From positions 1 through 63,958 of the forward strand of contig JAPPEF010000021.1 in the NCBI GenBank assembly GCA_028875335.1: 63,958 nucleotides of DNA, written 5' to 3'. Of the stretch, positions 49,629 through 58,178 are shown piece after piece. The notes beneath the pieces were generated by a model, which saw only the letters and a program-made list of their open reading frames with translations, was not told where the DNA came from and did no database searches. The position numbers were made by a program, and so were the translations under genes. The stretch comes from Gemmatimonadota bacterium (GTDB lineage: Bacteria > Latescibacterota > UBA2968 > UBA8231). Position 1 is the first letter of the stretch, and each line of letters starts with the position of its first letter.

Positions 49629-52600
49629 GTGAAATCAATTAATCGTTATAGAATTACGACCGCCCTTTTCTTGGGCGTCCTTGGCTACGTACCCCTCTGG
49701 GCACAGAACATAGATTTCACACCTGACAGGCCCGACGGCCCGGCCAAGATACAGAGTGCGTTGTGGGAGTTGGCGATACCGGGGGCGGCAAAGCCGACAC
49801 GCGATTTACAGGATACTGTCGTTGTCATTTTGGTTCCGCATCCTGGCCAAGCGTCGGCTTCGATTGATACGTCGTCGCTGGCTGCGCTTGGGGGGAGGGT
49901 TCTGGCGCAGTCCAAGAGTCTGATGCGGGTTGCGGTTCCGCCGTCCTCACTGGTGGCGGTTTCAGAACTGCCGGGGGTGCGCTTTGTCCGCAGGCCGTAT
50001 AGGCCGCATTCTCGGGCGACGACGAGCGAGGGGGCGTCCCGCATTGGTGCATTGGCTAATCATTCGGCGGGTGTGCGAGGACAGGGGGTCAAGGTAGGCA
50101 TTATTGACAGTGGATTTAAGGGGGCGAACGAACTGTCTGGAGATATGCCAGCGCGTTCTCGTTTGCGGGGCCACGATTTTACGGGTGAAGGGTTATACGC
50201 CGAGGAGGGCATACACGGAACGGCATGTGCTGAAATCGTCCACGATGTGGCCCCGGAAGCCGAACTCTATCTCTATAAAACTGGGGATATGGTTGATCTT
50301 GAAAACGCCAAGGACCATGCCATACGAGACGGCATTGATGTAATAAGTCATTCTGAAGGCTTCCTTATAGACGGATTTGGCGACGGGCGAGGGTTTTCCT
50401 GTAACGTTGTAAATGACGCTGCCGATAATGGCATCCTTTGGGTCGTTGCAGCGGGCAATTCCGGCAAGCAGCATTACTCCGGCCTCTGGTCTGATAAAAA
50501 TTCCAACGATTGGCACAGTTTTGTTACAGGAGAAGAGCGGTTAACATTTAAAGCCGAGGAAGGGGCTGCAATCCGTGTGCATCTGGTTTGGGATGATTGG
50601 CCCATCACCTATCAGAACTACGACCTGTATCTCTATTTCAGAAATTCCTCCGGCGATTGGGAAGAAGTCGCCAAAAGTACCGATATTCAAGACTCCGGCG
50701 GTGACCCTGTAGAACGGATCGGCGACTACACGGCAAAAGAATCGGGGATCTATGGCATTGCTGTTAGCAGCCTAGACGCTCAGCCTAAGAGGATGAGAGT
50801 ATGGTCAACTCACGATTTTATAAATTATTCGGATGCGAAGAACAGTATCACGAGCCCCGCGGACGCGCGCGAGGCTATGAGCGTCGGGGCGGTTCATCAC
50901 GACCAATGGAACTCGGGCATACTGGCAAACTATAGCTCGCGTGGTCCCACTACCGATGGACGCATCAAGCCCGAACTCGTCGCTCCTACTGGAGTATCGA
51001 CGGCTTCTCATGGACCGGATGGTTTTTGGGGGACCTCCGCTGCTACGCCCCACGTCGCCGGCGCGGCGGCTCTGATCAAGTCAGCGAATCCATCGTACTC
51101 ACGCACTCAATTGTGGAACGCACTTGTTGCGGAGACGGTTGACATAGGAACCCCAGGAAGGGACAACGATAGCGGACACGGCAAACTCGTGTTGCCGGTT
51201 ATGCAAGTTTCTGCATCTCCATCGCTTCAAATCACTTCCATCTCGCCCAGTCGGGCGCGGTACAATCAAGTCGTAACCATCCGTGGGACAGCTTTCGGCG
51301 CGAATCGCGGCACGAGTCGGGTGATTTTCCACGGGGGTACGGAACCCAGTTCTTCCCAATACGTAAGCTGGAGCGATACCCGGATTCGCGTGAGGGTGCC
51401 GGCTGGCGCGCGTACGGGTAATGTGCAGGTTGTAACCGCGAACGGAAGAGCTTCGACCCGACTGACGATTACCTCTCCTTGGATCAGCGGCGTCTCTCCG
51501 CAGACTGTAAGGACTAATACCGTTGTTACTGTAAGTGGGGAGAATTTCGGTTCCTCGCGAGGCAGCAGTTCCGTGCGGATTGGTTCGGTCGCGATTCCTT
51601 CCTCTGCGTTGGCTAGTTGGTCGAATAACAGGATACGGTTCCGCATTCCCATTAATACTCCTCCCGACAACCTGACCGTTAGAACGTCCGAAGGCACTAG
51701 TAATGCCATCCGCCTACAAATAACGAGTCCGTATCTGACGAGAATCTCGCCGACGCGAGTCAAGATAGGGAATCGCCTGACGCTAACAGGCGGCAATTTT
51801 GGCGCTAGACGGAGTACTGGATACGTTTTATTTACTTCTAATGTACGGCCCTCTGCTGCGGACTATGTGAGTTGGTCCAATAGCAGAATTGTCGTCAAGG
51901 TTCCAGATGGGGTTCAGAGCGGCAATGTGCGGGTTACTACTTCGAATGGGACATCGGGGACGAAGCGGCTTGAAATCGAAAGAGGGTCTCCTCAAATCAT
52001 TTCCATCTCGCCCAGTCGGGCGCGGTACAATCAAGTCGTAACCATCCGTGGGACAGCTTTCGGCGCGAATCGCGGCACGAGTCGGGTGATTTTCCACGGG
52101 GGTACGGAACCCAGTTCTTCCCAATACGTAAGCTGGAGCGATACCCAGATTCGCGTGAGGGTGCCGGCTGGCGCACGTACCGGCAATGTGCATGTTGTAA
52201 CTACGGGGGGAAGCGTTTCGGCCCGGCTGACAATTACCTCTCCTTGGATCAGCAATATTTCTCCACAGACTGTACAGACGAATACGGTTGCTACCGTAAG
52301 CGGGGGTAATTTTGGTTCCTCGCGGGGAAGCAGTTCCGTGCGGATTGGTTCGATCATGATCCCTTCCTCTTCGTTTACCTCTTGGTCGAGTAGCAGGATA
52401 CGGTTCCGTATTCCCCTCAATACGCCCCCCGGTAATCTGACCGTTAGAACATCAGAAGGCACTAGTAACTCCATCCGCCTAGACGTAACGAGTCCATATC
52501 TGACGAGGATCTCGCCGACGCGAGTCAAGACAGGGGATCGCCTGACGCTAACAGGCGGCAATTTTGGCACTAGGCGAGGCACTAGATACGTTTTGTTTTT

Positions 52601-53420
52601 TTCTAACGTACGGCCCTCTGCTGAGGACTATGTGAGTTGGTCCAACAGCAGAATTGTCGTCGAGGTGCCAGATAGGGCCCAGAGTGGCAATGTACAGGTT
52701 GTTACTGCGAATGGGAGGTCGGGGCCCAAGCGGCTTGAAATCGAAGGCGACCAGTTAGAGCCGCTACCTAGCAGAGGGCTCTTCGGCTACAGTCCACCTG
52801 CGGTTACCAAAAATCCCAAAAGCGTCAAGTTCGGCTTTGAGGGAATTGGAGAAGATGTTGCGATGACATGGTCTCTCAAGAACGATGCCGAAATCGATAT
52901 TCTGATCAACGGCCAACAACAATGGAACATTTCAGTAAACAACGATTGGCAAGCCTTCTGGGGCATCTTAAGCCAGACGTATCTTAATTCCGGTCAGAAT
53001 GTGATCGAATTTCGCAATAGGTCAAATCAGAACCGCACTAGCTCTTTTACTCATTGGGAGTTGAAGGATGTAAAATTGTGGAAGCCTTTTAACGCCAAGG
53101 CGGTTGCAGGAGCGAGGTTCTTGGGCCCCTCTCGATCTGTCGTCGAATCCGGCCTAGGCGATCCTTTTCCCACGCCGTTCAATGCGGCGGTGACCATTCC
53201 CTTCACCCTCGCTGAAACCGGTCCCGTGCGGCTTACCGTCTATAATTTGATGGGCCAGCAGGTTCACATATTGGCCGATGGCTGGGCGGCTGCTGGTGCG
53301 CACCGCGTGCGTTGGGACGGTCGCACGGCTGCGGGTGTAGAGGCGGCTTCTGGGGTCTATTGGGCCGTGTTGCAAGCCGGAGGTGCCGTCCAAACGGCCA
53401 AATTGGCGTTGATTCGCTGA
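49629..53420 (+). CDS. Secreted subtilisin-like (S8) protease with six IPT/TIG domains
   Basis: 1263 residues from GTG 49629, which follows GGAG (49620-49623); an ATG at 49614 lacks a ribosome site. It is a paralogue of the gene before it along the full length. Signal peptide to about residue 26 (GYVPLWAQ). Triad Asp160 (GIIDSGF), His196 (HGTACAEIV), Ser470 (WGTSAATPHVAG). Six IPT/TIG domains form two copies of a three-domain cassette (period 255 residues), against one cassette in the neighbour. The C-terminal FlgD-like sorting domain is complete (DPFPTPFNAAVTIPF...LALIR). More AT-rich synonymous usage than the neighbour is visible in the cassette region. Confidence 0.9.
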   Translation: MKSINRYRITTALFLGVLGYVPLWAQNIDFTPDRPDGPAKIQSALWELAIPGAAKPTRDLQDTVVVILVPHPGQASASIDTSSLAALGGRVLAQSKSLMRVAVPPSSLVAVSELPGVRFVRRPYRPHSRATTSEGASRIGALANHSAGVRGQGVKVGIIDSGFKGANELSGDMPARSRLRGHDFTGEGLYAEEGIHGTACAEIVHDVAPEAELYLYKTGDMVDLENAKDHAIRDGIDVISHSEGFLIDGFGDGRGFSCNVVNDAADNGILWVVAAGNSGKQHYSGLWSDKNSNDWHSFVTGEERLTFKAEEGAAIRVHLVWDDWPITYQNYDLYLYFRNSSGDWEEVAKSTDIQDSGGDPVERIGDYTAKESGIYGIAVSSLDAQPKRMRVWSTHDFINYSDAKNSITSPADAREAMSVGAVHHDQWNSGILANYSSRGPTTDGRIKPELVAPTGVSTASHGPDGFWGTSAATPHVAGAAALIKSANPSYSRTQLWNALVAETVDIGTPGRDNDSGHGKLVLPVMQVSASPSLQITSISPSRARYNQVVTIRGTAFGANRGTSRVIFHGGTEPSSSQYVSWSDTRIRVRVPAGARTGNVQVVTANGRASTRLTITSPWISGVSPQTVRTNTVVTVSGENFGSSRGSSSVRIGSVAIPSSALASWSNNRIRFRIPINTPPDNLTVRTSEGTSNAIRLQITSPYLTRISPTRVKIGNRLTLTGGNFGARRSTGYVLFTSNVRPSAADYVSWSNSRIVVKVPDGVQSGNVRVTTSNGTSGTKRLEIERGSPQIISISPSRARYNQVVTIRGTAFGANRGTSRVIFHGGTEPSSSQYVSWSDTQIRVRVPAGARTGNVHVVTTGGSVSARLTITSPWISNISPQTVQTNTVATVSGGNFGSSRGSSSVRIGSIMIPSSSFTSWSSSRIRFRIPLNTPPGNLTVRTSEGTSNSIRLDVTSPYLTRISPTRVKTGDRLTLTGGNFGTRRGTRYVLFFSNVRPSAEDYVSWSNSRIVVEVPDRAQSGNVQVVTANGRSGPKRLEIEGDQLEPLPSRGLFGYSPPAVTKNPKSVKFGFEGIGEDVAMTWSLKNDAEIDILINGQQQWNISVNNDWQAFWGILSQTYLNSGQNVIEFRNRSNQNRTSSFTHWELKDVKLWKPFNAKAVAGARFLGPSRSVVESGLGDPFPTPFNAAVTIPFTLAETGPVRLTVYNLMGQQVHILADGWAAAGAHRVRWDGRTAAGVEAASGVYWAVLQAGGAVQTAKLALIR
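51225..52754 (+). repeat. Tandem 765-bp duplication encoding three IPT/TIG domains each
   Basis: Bases 51236-51381 and 52001-52146 are identical (146 bp), and the remainder of the two 765-base units is similar but diverged. Each unit encodes domains beginning ISPSRARYNQVVTIRG, SPQTV(R/Q)TNT and YLTRISPTRVK. Confidence 0.85.
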
Positions 53421-53434
53421 GCGTTGTCCGGTCC

Positions 53435-53463
53435 TTGACAGTGCAAAGACTCGCCTTTACTTT
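53435..53463 (+). promoter_or_regulatory. Putative promoter of the trp leader
   Basis: TTGACA (53435-53440) with a weak -10, TACTTT (53458-53463), at 17-base spacing. A start near 53470 would put the leader-peptide ATG (53473) almost at the 5' end, so the leader could be translated as a leaderless ORF; no Shine-Dalgarno site is seen before it. Confidence 0.5.
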
Positions 53464-53472
53464 CTGCGCGTT

Positions 53473-53553
53473 ATGAAATTTTCGCCTCATATTCGTCGCT
53501 GGTGGCGCGCTTGGTATTCCCCGAGCAGGGAGAGAGGTGCGTCCATCCGCTAG
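53473..53553 (+). CDS. trpL: trp operon leader peptide
   Basis: A 26-codon ORF, ATG to TAG, with Trp at codons 10, 11 and 14 (RRWWRAWYS). Three Trp in 26 residues, directly before trpE(G) and an intrinsic terminator, is the hallmark of a ribosome-sensing attenuator. Stalling at 53500-53514 would leave 53539-53545 free; a ribosome reaching the stop at 53551 would cover it. See the terminator at 53581 for the pairing scheme. The peptide itself needs no function. Confidence 0.8.
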   Translation: MKFSPHIRRWWRAWYSPSRERGASIR

Positions 53554-53592
53554 ACTGCGACGAGATTAATTTTCAATCCAACGCGGACGCCC
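53501..53592 (+). promoter_or_regulatory. Alternative pairing region of the trp attenuator (segments 1, 2, 3)
   Basis: Segment 1 overlaps the Trp codons (TGGCGC, 53503-53508). Segment 2 is GCGTCCA (53539-53545). Segment 3 is the left arm of the terminator, with GGACGC at 53585-53590. Segment 2 can pair with segment 1 (six Watson-Crick pairs with one bulged T, extendable by wobbles) or with segment 3 (six GC-rich pairs). Pairing 2:3 would prevent the terminator. Confidence 0.6.
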
Positions 53593-53613
53593 TTGGGTGT
53601 CCGCGTTTTTTTT
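53581..53613 (+). terminator. Intrinsic terminator (attenuator) before trpE(G)
   Basis: ACGCGGACGCCC (53581-53592) pairs with GGGTGTCCGCGT (53595-53606) with one G-T wobble, followed by eight T (53606-53613). It lies 17 bases before the trpE(G) ATG and after the Trp-rich leader ORF, so termination here controls the operon and does not close the upstream gene. Confidence 0.88.
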
Positions 53614-53629
53614 GTACTTGGAGAACGAT

Positions 53630-55807
53630 ATGACCATTCACACGGAAACTTTTCGCACGGCTGGCGGCGTCGAAGTCAAGCGCCAGACCGAGGAATTGCC
53701 CATAGAAAGGCCGCTAGCGTCTCTGCTTGAACGGCTCGACACCCACCGGGGTGCTGTCTTTGCCAGCGGCTACGAGTATCCAGGGCGCTATAGCCGCTGG
53801 GACATTGGTTTCGTCGATCCGCCGCTGGAGTTGGTGGCGCGTCAGCGCGCCTTTGCCTTTCGGGCACTCAACGCGCGCGGCGAGATGTTGCTGGAGACCT
53901 TTCGCGGCAGCCTCGCCAAGCACGAGCATGTGATTGAGTTGGAGCTAACCGATGGCCAGCTCAAAGGTGCGGTGGCTCCCATGCCCGAGTACTTCCCCGA
54001 GGAGGAGCGGTCCAAGCAGCCGACGATCTTCAGCGTCCTGCGCGCCCTAGTGGCGCTGATGCGAGCCGAGGGCGAAAATCACTTGGGCTTTTACGGGGCG
54101 CTGGGCTACGACTTGGTACTCCAGTTTGAGCCGCTCCAACTGCGCCACCCGCGCCGCGAAGACCGGCCCGATCTGCACCTCTTTTTGCCGGACGAACTGG
54201 TCGTTGTCGATCACCGCAAGGAGCAGGCGCGGCGTTATTGCTATGAGTTTGCCGCCAATGGGTTGTCAACCGAGGGCATGGAGCGAAACACGGACGCCGT
54301 GCCCTATGCGCGCGGCGCGGCGTCCGAGATCACGTGCGACCACGCCCCTGGGGAATACGCCGACAAGGTGCGCGAGGTCATCGCCGGTACCGAGCGCGGC
54401 GACTTCTTTGAGGTGACGCCAAGTCAGGTACTCAGTGCTGGATATGCGGGCAACCCTAACGTCCTCTTTGAGAATATCCGCCGCACTAGCCCTAGCCCCT
54501 ACGAGTTCTTCATTAGCCTCGGCGACGAGTATCTGATCGGCGCTTCGCCCGAGATGTTCGTGCGGGTCAATGGGGCATTGGTCGAGACTTGTCCAATTGC
54601 CGGGACCATCGGCCGAGGCAAAACCGTGATGGAGGACGCCGAGCAGATCCGCGACCTGCTCAACTCAAAAAAGGACGAGGCCGAGTTGAACATGTGTACG
54701 GATGTTGATCGCAACGACAAAGCGCGGATTTGCAAGGAAGGCTCAGTGCGAGTAGTGGGGCGGCGGATGATCGAAAGGTACTCGAAGGTTTTTCACACGG
54801 TGGACCAAGTAGTGGGCGAGTTGAAGGACGACTGCGATGGATTCGACGCCCTGCTTTCGCATATGTGGGCGGTGACGCTTACTGGCGCGCCCAAACCAGC
54901 GGCCATGCAGAAGATCGAGGAACTGGAAAACTCGGCGCGGCGCTGGTACGGCGGCTGCGTCGGCATGTTGCTCTTTAGCGGAGAGATCAACACTGGGATC
55001 ACCATCCGCACTGTACACTTGGAGGACGGCATCGCCAAAGTACGGGCTGGGGCGACGCTGCTCTGCGACTCGGGCCCAGACGCCGAGGAGCGCGAGACGC
55101 GAGCCAAGGCCGAGACTTTTATCAACGCGGTGATCGGTGCTGACGACGCGAAGGAGAAAGGCTCCCAAATCGCGACCACGGGGCAGGGCAAGCGAGTGCT
55201 CTTTGTCGATAACCGCGACTCTTTCGTGCATACGCTCGGCGATTACGTGCGGCAGACGGGAGCGAATGTGGTAACGGTGCGCGCCGAAAGGTCGCGCGAC
55301 GGCAGTGGTGCGCGGGGCCTGCGCGATCTCCAGCGCGTCTTCGCCGACTTTGATCCCGATCTGGTCTTTATCTCGCCGGGGCCAGGCACGCCCGAGGAAT
55401 TCGGCGTGCCGGAGTTGGTCAACGAGTGCATGCGGCGCACGCTGCCGGTTTTTGGCGTGTGCCTCGGATTGCAGGGCATCGTCGAGGCGCTTGGCGGCGA
55501 GTTGGGGGTGCTTTCCTACCCGATGCACGGCAAGGAATCGACGATCCGCTGCACGCCGGAAGGGATTTTCGACGGGTTTCCCACGGAATTTGTCGCCGGA
55601 CGCTACCACTCGCTCTACGCCGTGCCGGAGAAGCTGCCCGAGTGCTTGCGGGTGTTAGCGCAGACCGACGACGGGGTCATCATGGCTGTGGAGCACCGCG
55701 AGTTGCCGGTGGCGGCCGTGCAGTTTCACCCGGAGTCGATCTTGACTCTCAAGGACGATCTTGGCTTGCGGCTGATCGCCCAAGTAATGGGGAAACTAGC
55801 GCGCTGA
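53630..55807 (+). CDS. trpE: Anthranilate synthase, fused TrpE-TrpG
   Basis: 725 residues from ATG 53630 (GGAG seven bases upstream). The chorismate-binding TrpE part (about 1-510) has DFFEVTPSQVL, ETCPIAGTIGRGK, DVDRNDKARIC and LTGAPKPAAMQKIEELE. A glutamine amidotransferase part (about 520-725) has the nucleophile in FGVCLGLQG and the HPES dyad (VQFHPESIL). The fusion makes anthranilate from chorismate and glutamine, the first step to tryptophan. This layout matches the TrpEG fusions of some proteobacteria and cyanobacteria. Four bases separate it from a second amidotransferase gene. Confidence 0.93.
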   Translation: MTIHTETFRTAGGVEVKRQTEELPIERPLASLLERLDTHRGAVFASGYEYPGRYSRWDIGFVDPPLELVARQRAFAFRALNARGEMLLETFRGSLAKHEHVIELELTDGQLKGAVAPMPEYFPEEERSKQPTIFSVLRALVALMRAEGENHLGFYGALGYDLVLQFEPLQLRHPRREDRPDLHLFLPDELVVVDHRKEQARRYCYEFAANGLSTEGMERNTDAVPYARGAASEITCDHAPGEYADKVREVIAGTERGDFFEVTPSQVLSAGYAGNPNVLFENIRRTSPSPYEFFISLGDEYLIGASPEMFVRVNGALVETCPIAGTIGRGKTVMEDAEQIRDLLNSKKDEAELNMCTDVDRNDKARICKEGSVRVVGRRMIERYSKVFHTVDQVVGELKDDCDGFDALLSHMWAVTLTGAPKPAAMQKIEELENSARRWYGGCVGMLLFSGEINTGITIRTVHLEDGIAKVRAGATLLCDSGPDAEERETRAKAETFINAVIGADDAKEKGSQIATTGQGKRVLFVDNRDSFVHTLGDYVRQTGANVVTVRAERSRDGSGARGLRDLQRVFADFDPDLVFISPGPGTPEEFGVPELVNECMRRTLPVFGVCLGLQGIVEALGGELGVLSYPMHGKESTIRCTPEGIFDGFPTEFVAGRYHSLYAVPEKLPECLRVLAQTDDGVIMAVEHRELPVAAVQFHPESILTLKDDLGLRLIAQVMGKLAR

Positions 55808-55811
55808 AGCC

Positions 55812-56375
55812 ATGCTGCTGATACTTGATAACTACGACTCCTTTACCTACAATTTGGTGCATTATTTAGAGGAATTAGGGGCGGCAACCAAGGTCTTGCG
55901 CAACGATGAATTGACGGTCGCCGAAGCGGTGGCGCTCGCGCCCGAGCGCGTCGTTATCTCGCCTGGTCCTGGCGGCCCAGATCAAGCTGGCATTTCGTGT
56001 GCGCTCGTCGAGCGGTTGGCCGGTGTGATCCCCATTTTGGGCGTGTGCTTGGGGCACCAAGTCATCGCCCAAGTTTGCGGCGGGCGCGTGGTGCGGGCCG
56101 ACGAAATCGTTCATGGTCGCGCGACGCCGGTGTGCCACGATGGCCGCACGCTGTTTGCCGGCCTGCAAAATCCCTTCGTCGCTACTCGCTATCACTCGCT
56201 AACTGTCGAGCGGGAGAGTTTGCCCGAATGCCTGCAAGTATCGGCTACGAGCGAGGACGGAATGATTATGGGAATTCGGCACCGGCAATGGCCCCTCGAA
56301 GGGGTGCAGTTCCATCCCGAGTCGATCCTGACCATAGAAGGCAAACAACTACTGGATAATTTTCTTCGCTTATGA
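55812..56375 (+). CDS. Stand-alone TrpG/PabA-type glutamine amidotransferase
   Basis: 187 residues, complete class I amidotransferase: LLILDNYDSFTYNL, SPGPGGPDQAG, nucleophile Cys in LGVCLGHQVIA, and the His/Glu dyad in VQFHPESIL. The upstream TrpE already carries its own amidotransferase, so this subunit may serve aminodeoxychorismate synthase (PabA role) or be a redundant TrpG. No pabB is in the window. Confidence 0.9.
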   Translation: MLLILDNYDSFTYNLVHYLEELGAATKVLRNDELTVAEAVALAPERVVISPGPGGPDQAGISCALVERLAGVIPILGVCLGHQVIAQVCGGRVVRADEIVHGRATPVCHDGRTLFAGLQNPFVATRYHSLTVERESLPECLQVSATSEDGMIMGIRHRQWPLEGVQFHPESILTIEGKQLLDNFLRL

Positions 56376-56385
56376 GGAGCGCAAC

Positions 56386-57396
56386 ATGATACAAGAAGCT
56401 ATAAGAGACCTGATCGTTGGGGCAGACCTAGGCCGTGCTAAGATGCGGGCGGTGATGGAGCAGATTATGAGCGGCCAAGCCACAGATGCTCAGATCGGCG
56501 CTTTTCTCGTCGCTCTGCGGATCAAAGGAGAGACTATTGACGAGATCGCTGGCGGTGCCGAAGTCATGCGCGAGAAAGCTACGCCGATAGTGACAGTGCG
56601 CCCCGAAATCATCGACACCTGCGGCACTGGCGGCGATGATTCGGGGACCTTCAATATCTCTACGACGGTAGCCTTTGTCGCTTGCGGTGCCGGTTTGGCA
56701 GTAGCCAAGCACGGCACCCGCTCAATATCGAGCCAGTGCGGCTCGTCGGACGTGCTCACCGCGTTAGGGGTCAATGTCGAAGCTACGCCGGAAAAGGTCG
56801 GCGAGTGCATCGACGAAGTCGGCATGGGCTTTCTCTTCGCGATAGCCTTGCACGGGGCGATGAAACACGCCGTCGGCCCGCGCAGGGAGTTAGCGACCCG
56901 CACGATCTTTAACATCTTGGGGCCGCTGACCAATCCGGCTGGGGCCAAAAGGCAATTGCTCGGCGTGTTCGACGGCGCGTTGACCGAGGCGCTCGCCGGA
57001 GTACTGCGCGAGTTGGGATCGGATCAGGCCCTGGTGGTACACGGCTCGGACGGGCTGGATGAGATCACGCTGACGGGACCGACGCAGGTCAGCGAGCTTA
57101 AAGACGGACAGGTCAGTACGCGTCAGATCCACCCGGGGGATTTTGGTTTGCGGACAGTCTCAGCCGAGGCCCTCAAAGGCGGTGACGCAAGCTACAATGC
57201 GCGCATCCTGCGCGGGGTACTCGACGGCGAGGAAGGGCCGCAGCGCGATGTGGTGTTGCTCAACTCAGCGGCGGCGATAGTCGTTGGCGGGCGGGCCGAG
57301 GATATAACCGCCGGTCTTGAAGTGGCTCGGGAGTCCATCGACTCGGGCAAGGCGCGCCAAGCCCTAGATCGGCTGGTCGAGGTAAGCAACTCCTGA
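56386..57396 (+). CDS. trpD: Anthranilate phosphoribosyltransferase
   Basis: 336 residues, single-function size. PRPP loop DTCGTGGDDSGTFNIST, then AKHGTRSISSQCGSSDVLTALGV and LGPLTNPAGA. It adds phosphoribose to anthranilate. GAGGAG lies 7 bases before the ATG; 2 bases separate it from trpC. Confidence 0.95.
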   Translation: MIQEAIRDLIVGADLGRAKMRAVMEQIMSGQATDAQIGAFLVALRIKGETIDEIAGGAEVMREKATPIVTVRPEIIDTCGTGGDDSGTFNISTTVAFVACGAGLAVAKHGTRSISSQCGSSDVLTALGVNVEATPEKVGECIDEVGMGFLFAIALHGAMKHAVGPRRELATRTIFNILGPLTNPAGAKRQLLGVFDGALTEALAGVLRELGSDQALVVHGSDGLDEITLTGPTQVSELKDGQVSTRQIHPGDFGLRTVSAEALKGGDASYNARILRGVLDGEEGPQRDVVLLNSAAAIVVGGRAEDITAGLEVARESIDSGKARQALDRLVEVSNS

Positions 57397-57398
57397 CG

Positions 57399-58178
57399 AT
57401 GACGGATATCCTAAGCGAAATAGCCGCGTACAAGCGCGAGTTCGTCGCCGACCGCAAGCGCGAGCGCAGTTTGGCCGATGTGCGGTCGCAGGCTCGCGAT
57501 ACGCCCGCGCCGGCCGATTTTATGGGTGCGTTGGCTGCGGATGGGATCGCGTTGATCGCCGAGGTGAAAAAAGCCTCGCCGTCCAAGGGCGTCATCCGCG
57601 CTGACTTCGACCCAGAGTGGATCGCCGATGCGTATGCCGCCCACGGTGCGCGCTGTCTTTCGGTATTGACGGACGAGGCGTATTTTCAGGGGTGCGATGA
57701 TTATGTGCAGATGGCTAAAGTGGTCGCGGGCTTGCCGGTGTTGCGCAAGGATTTCACCATCGACGAATACCAGCTCTACGAAGCCCGCGTCATCGGTGCC
57801 GACGCCATTTTGCTGATCGTGGCGCTGATGGACTCCAGCCAACTCGACGACTACCTCGGCTTAGCCGAGGAGTTGGAATTAGACGCGCTAGTCGAAGTTC
57901 ACGATGGGGCGGAACTGACGCGCGCCAAAGCAGCCGGTGCCCGGCTCATCGGCGTCAACAACCGCGATCTGCGGACCTTTGAGACAACCTTGGAGACGAC
58001 CTTCGCGCTTGTGGAGCAGATGCCGAAGGGAGCTGTCGTCGTCAGCGAGAGCGGAATTGGGGATCGCAGCGATGTTGAGCGGCTCGCGGCAGTCGGCGTC
58101 GATGCGATCTTGGTCGGCGAATCCCTGATGCGCGAAGACGATATCGGGACTAAAGTGAGGGAGCTATTGGGCAAGTGA
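57399..58178 (+). CDS. trpC: Indole-3-glycerol-phosphate synthase
   Basis: 259 residues, monofunctional. TIM-barrel motifs EVKKASPSKGVIRADF (catalytic Lys), VLRKDFTIDEYQ, GVNNRDLRTFE and VSESGI. trpF is not fused to it and not in the window. The last codons overlap the GTG of trpS by 4 bases. Confidence 0.95.
   Translation: MTDILSEIAAYKREFVADRKRERSLADVRSQARDTPAPADFMGALAADGIALIAEVKKASPSKGVIRADFDPEWIADAYAAHGARCLSVLTDEAYFQGCDDYVQMAKVVAGLPVLRKDFTIDEYQLYEARVIGADAILLIVALMDSSQLDDYLGLAEELELDALVEVHDGAELTRAKAAGARLIGVNNRDLRTFETTLETTFALVEQMPKGAVVVSESGIGDRSDVERLAAVGVDAILVGESLMREDDIGTKVRELLGK

Noticed and set aside
53520..53545. GAG-rich stretch as a TRAP-binding site for trp control
   Set aside because: Only three GAG triplets, far fewer than the regularly spaced ~11 needed; the Trp-rich leader ORF explains the region better. 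No T-box specifier/anti-terminator motif was seen either.
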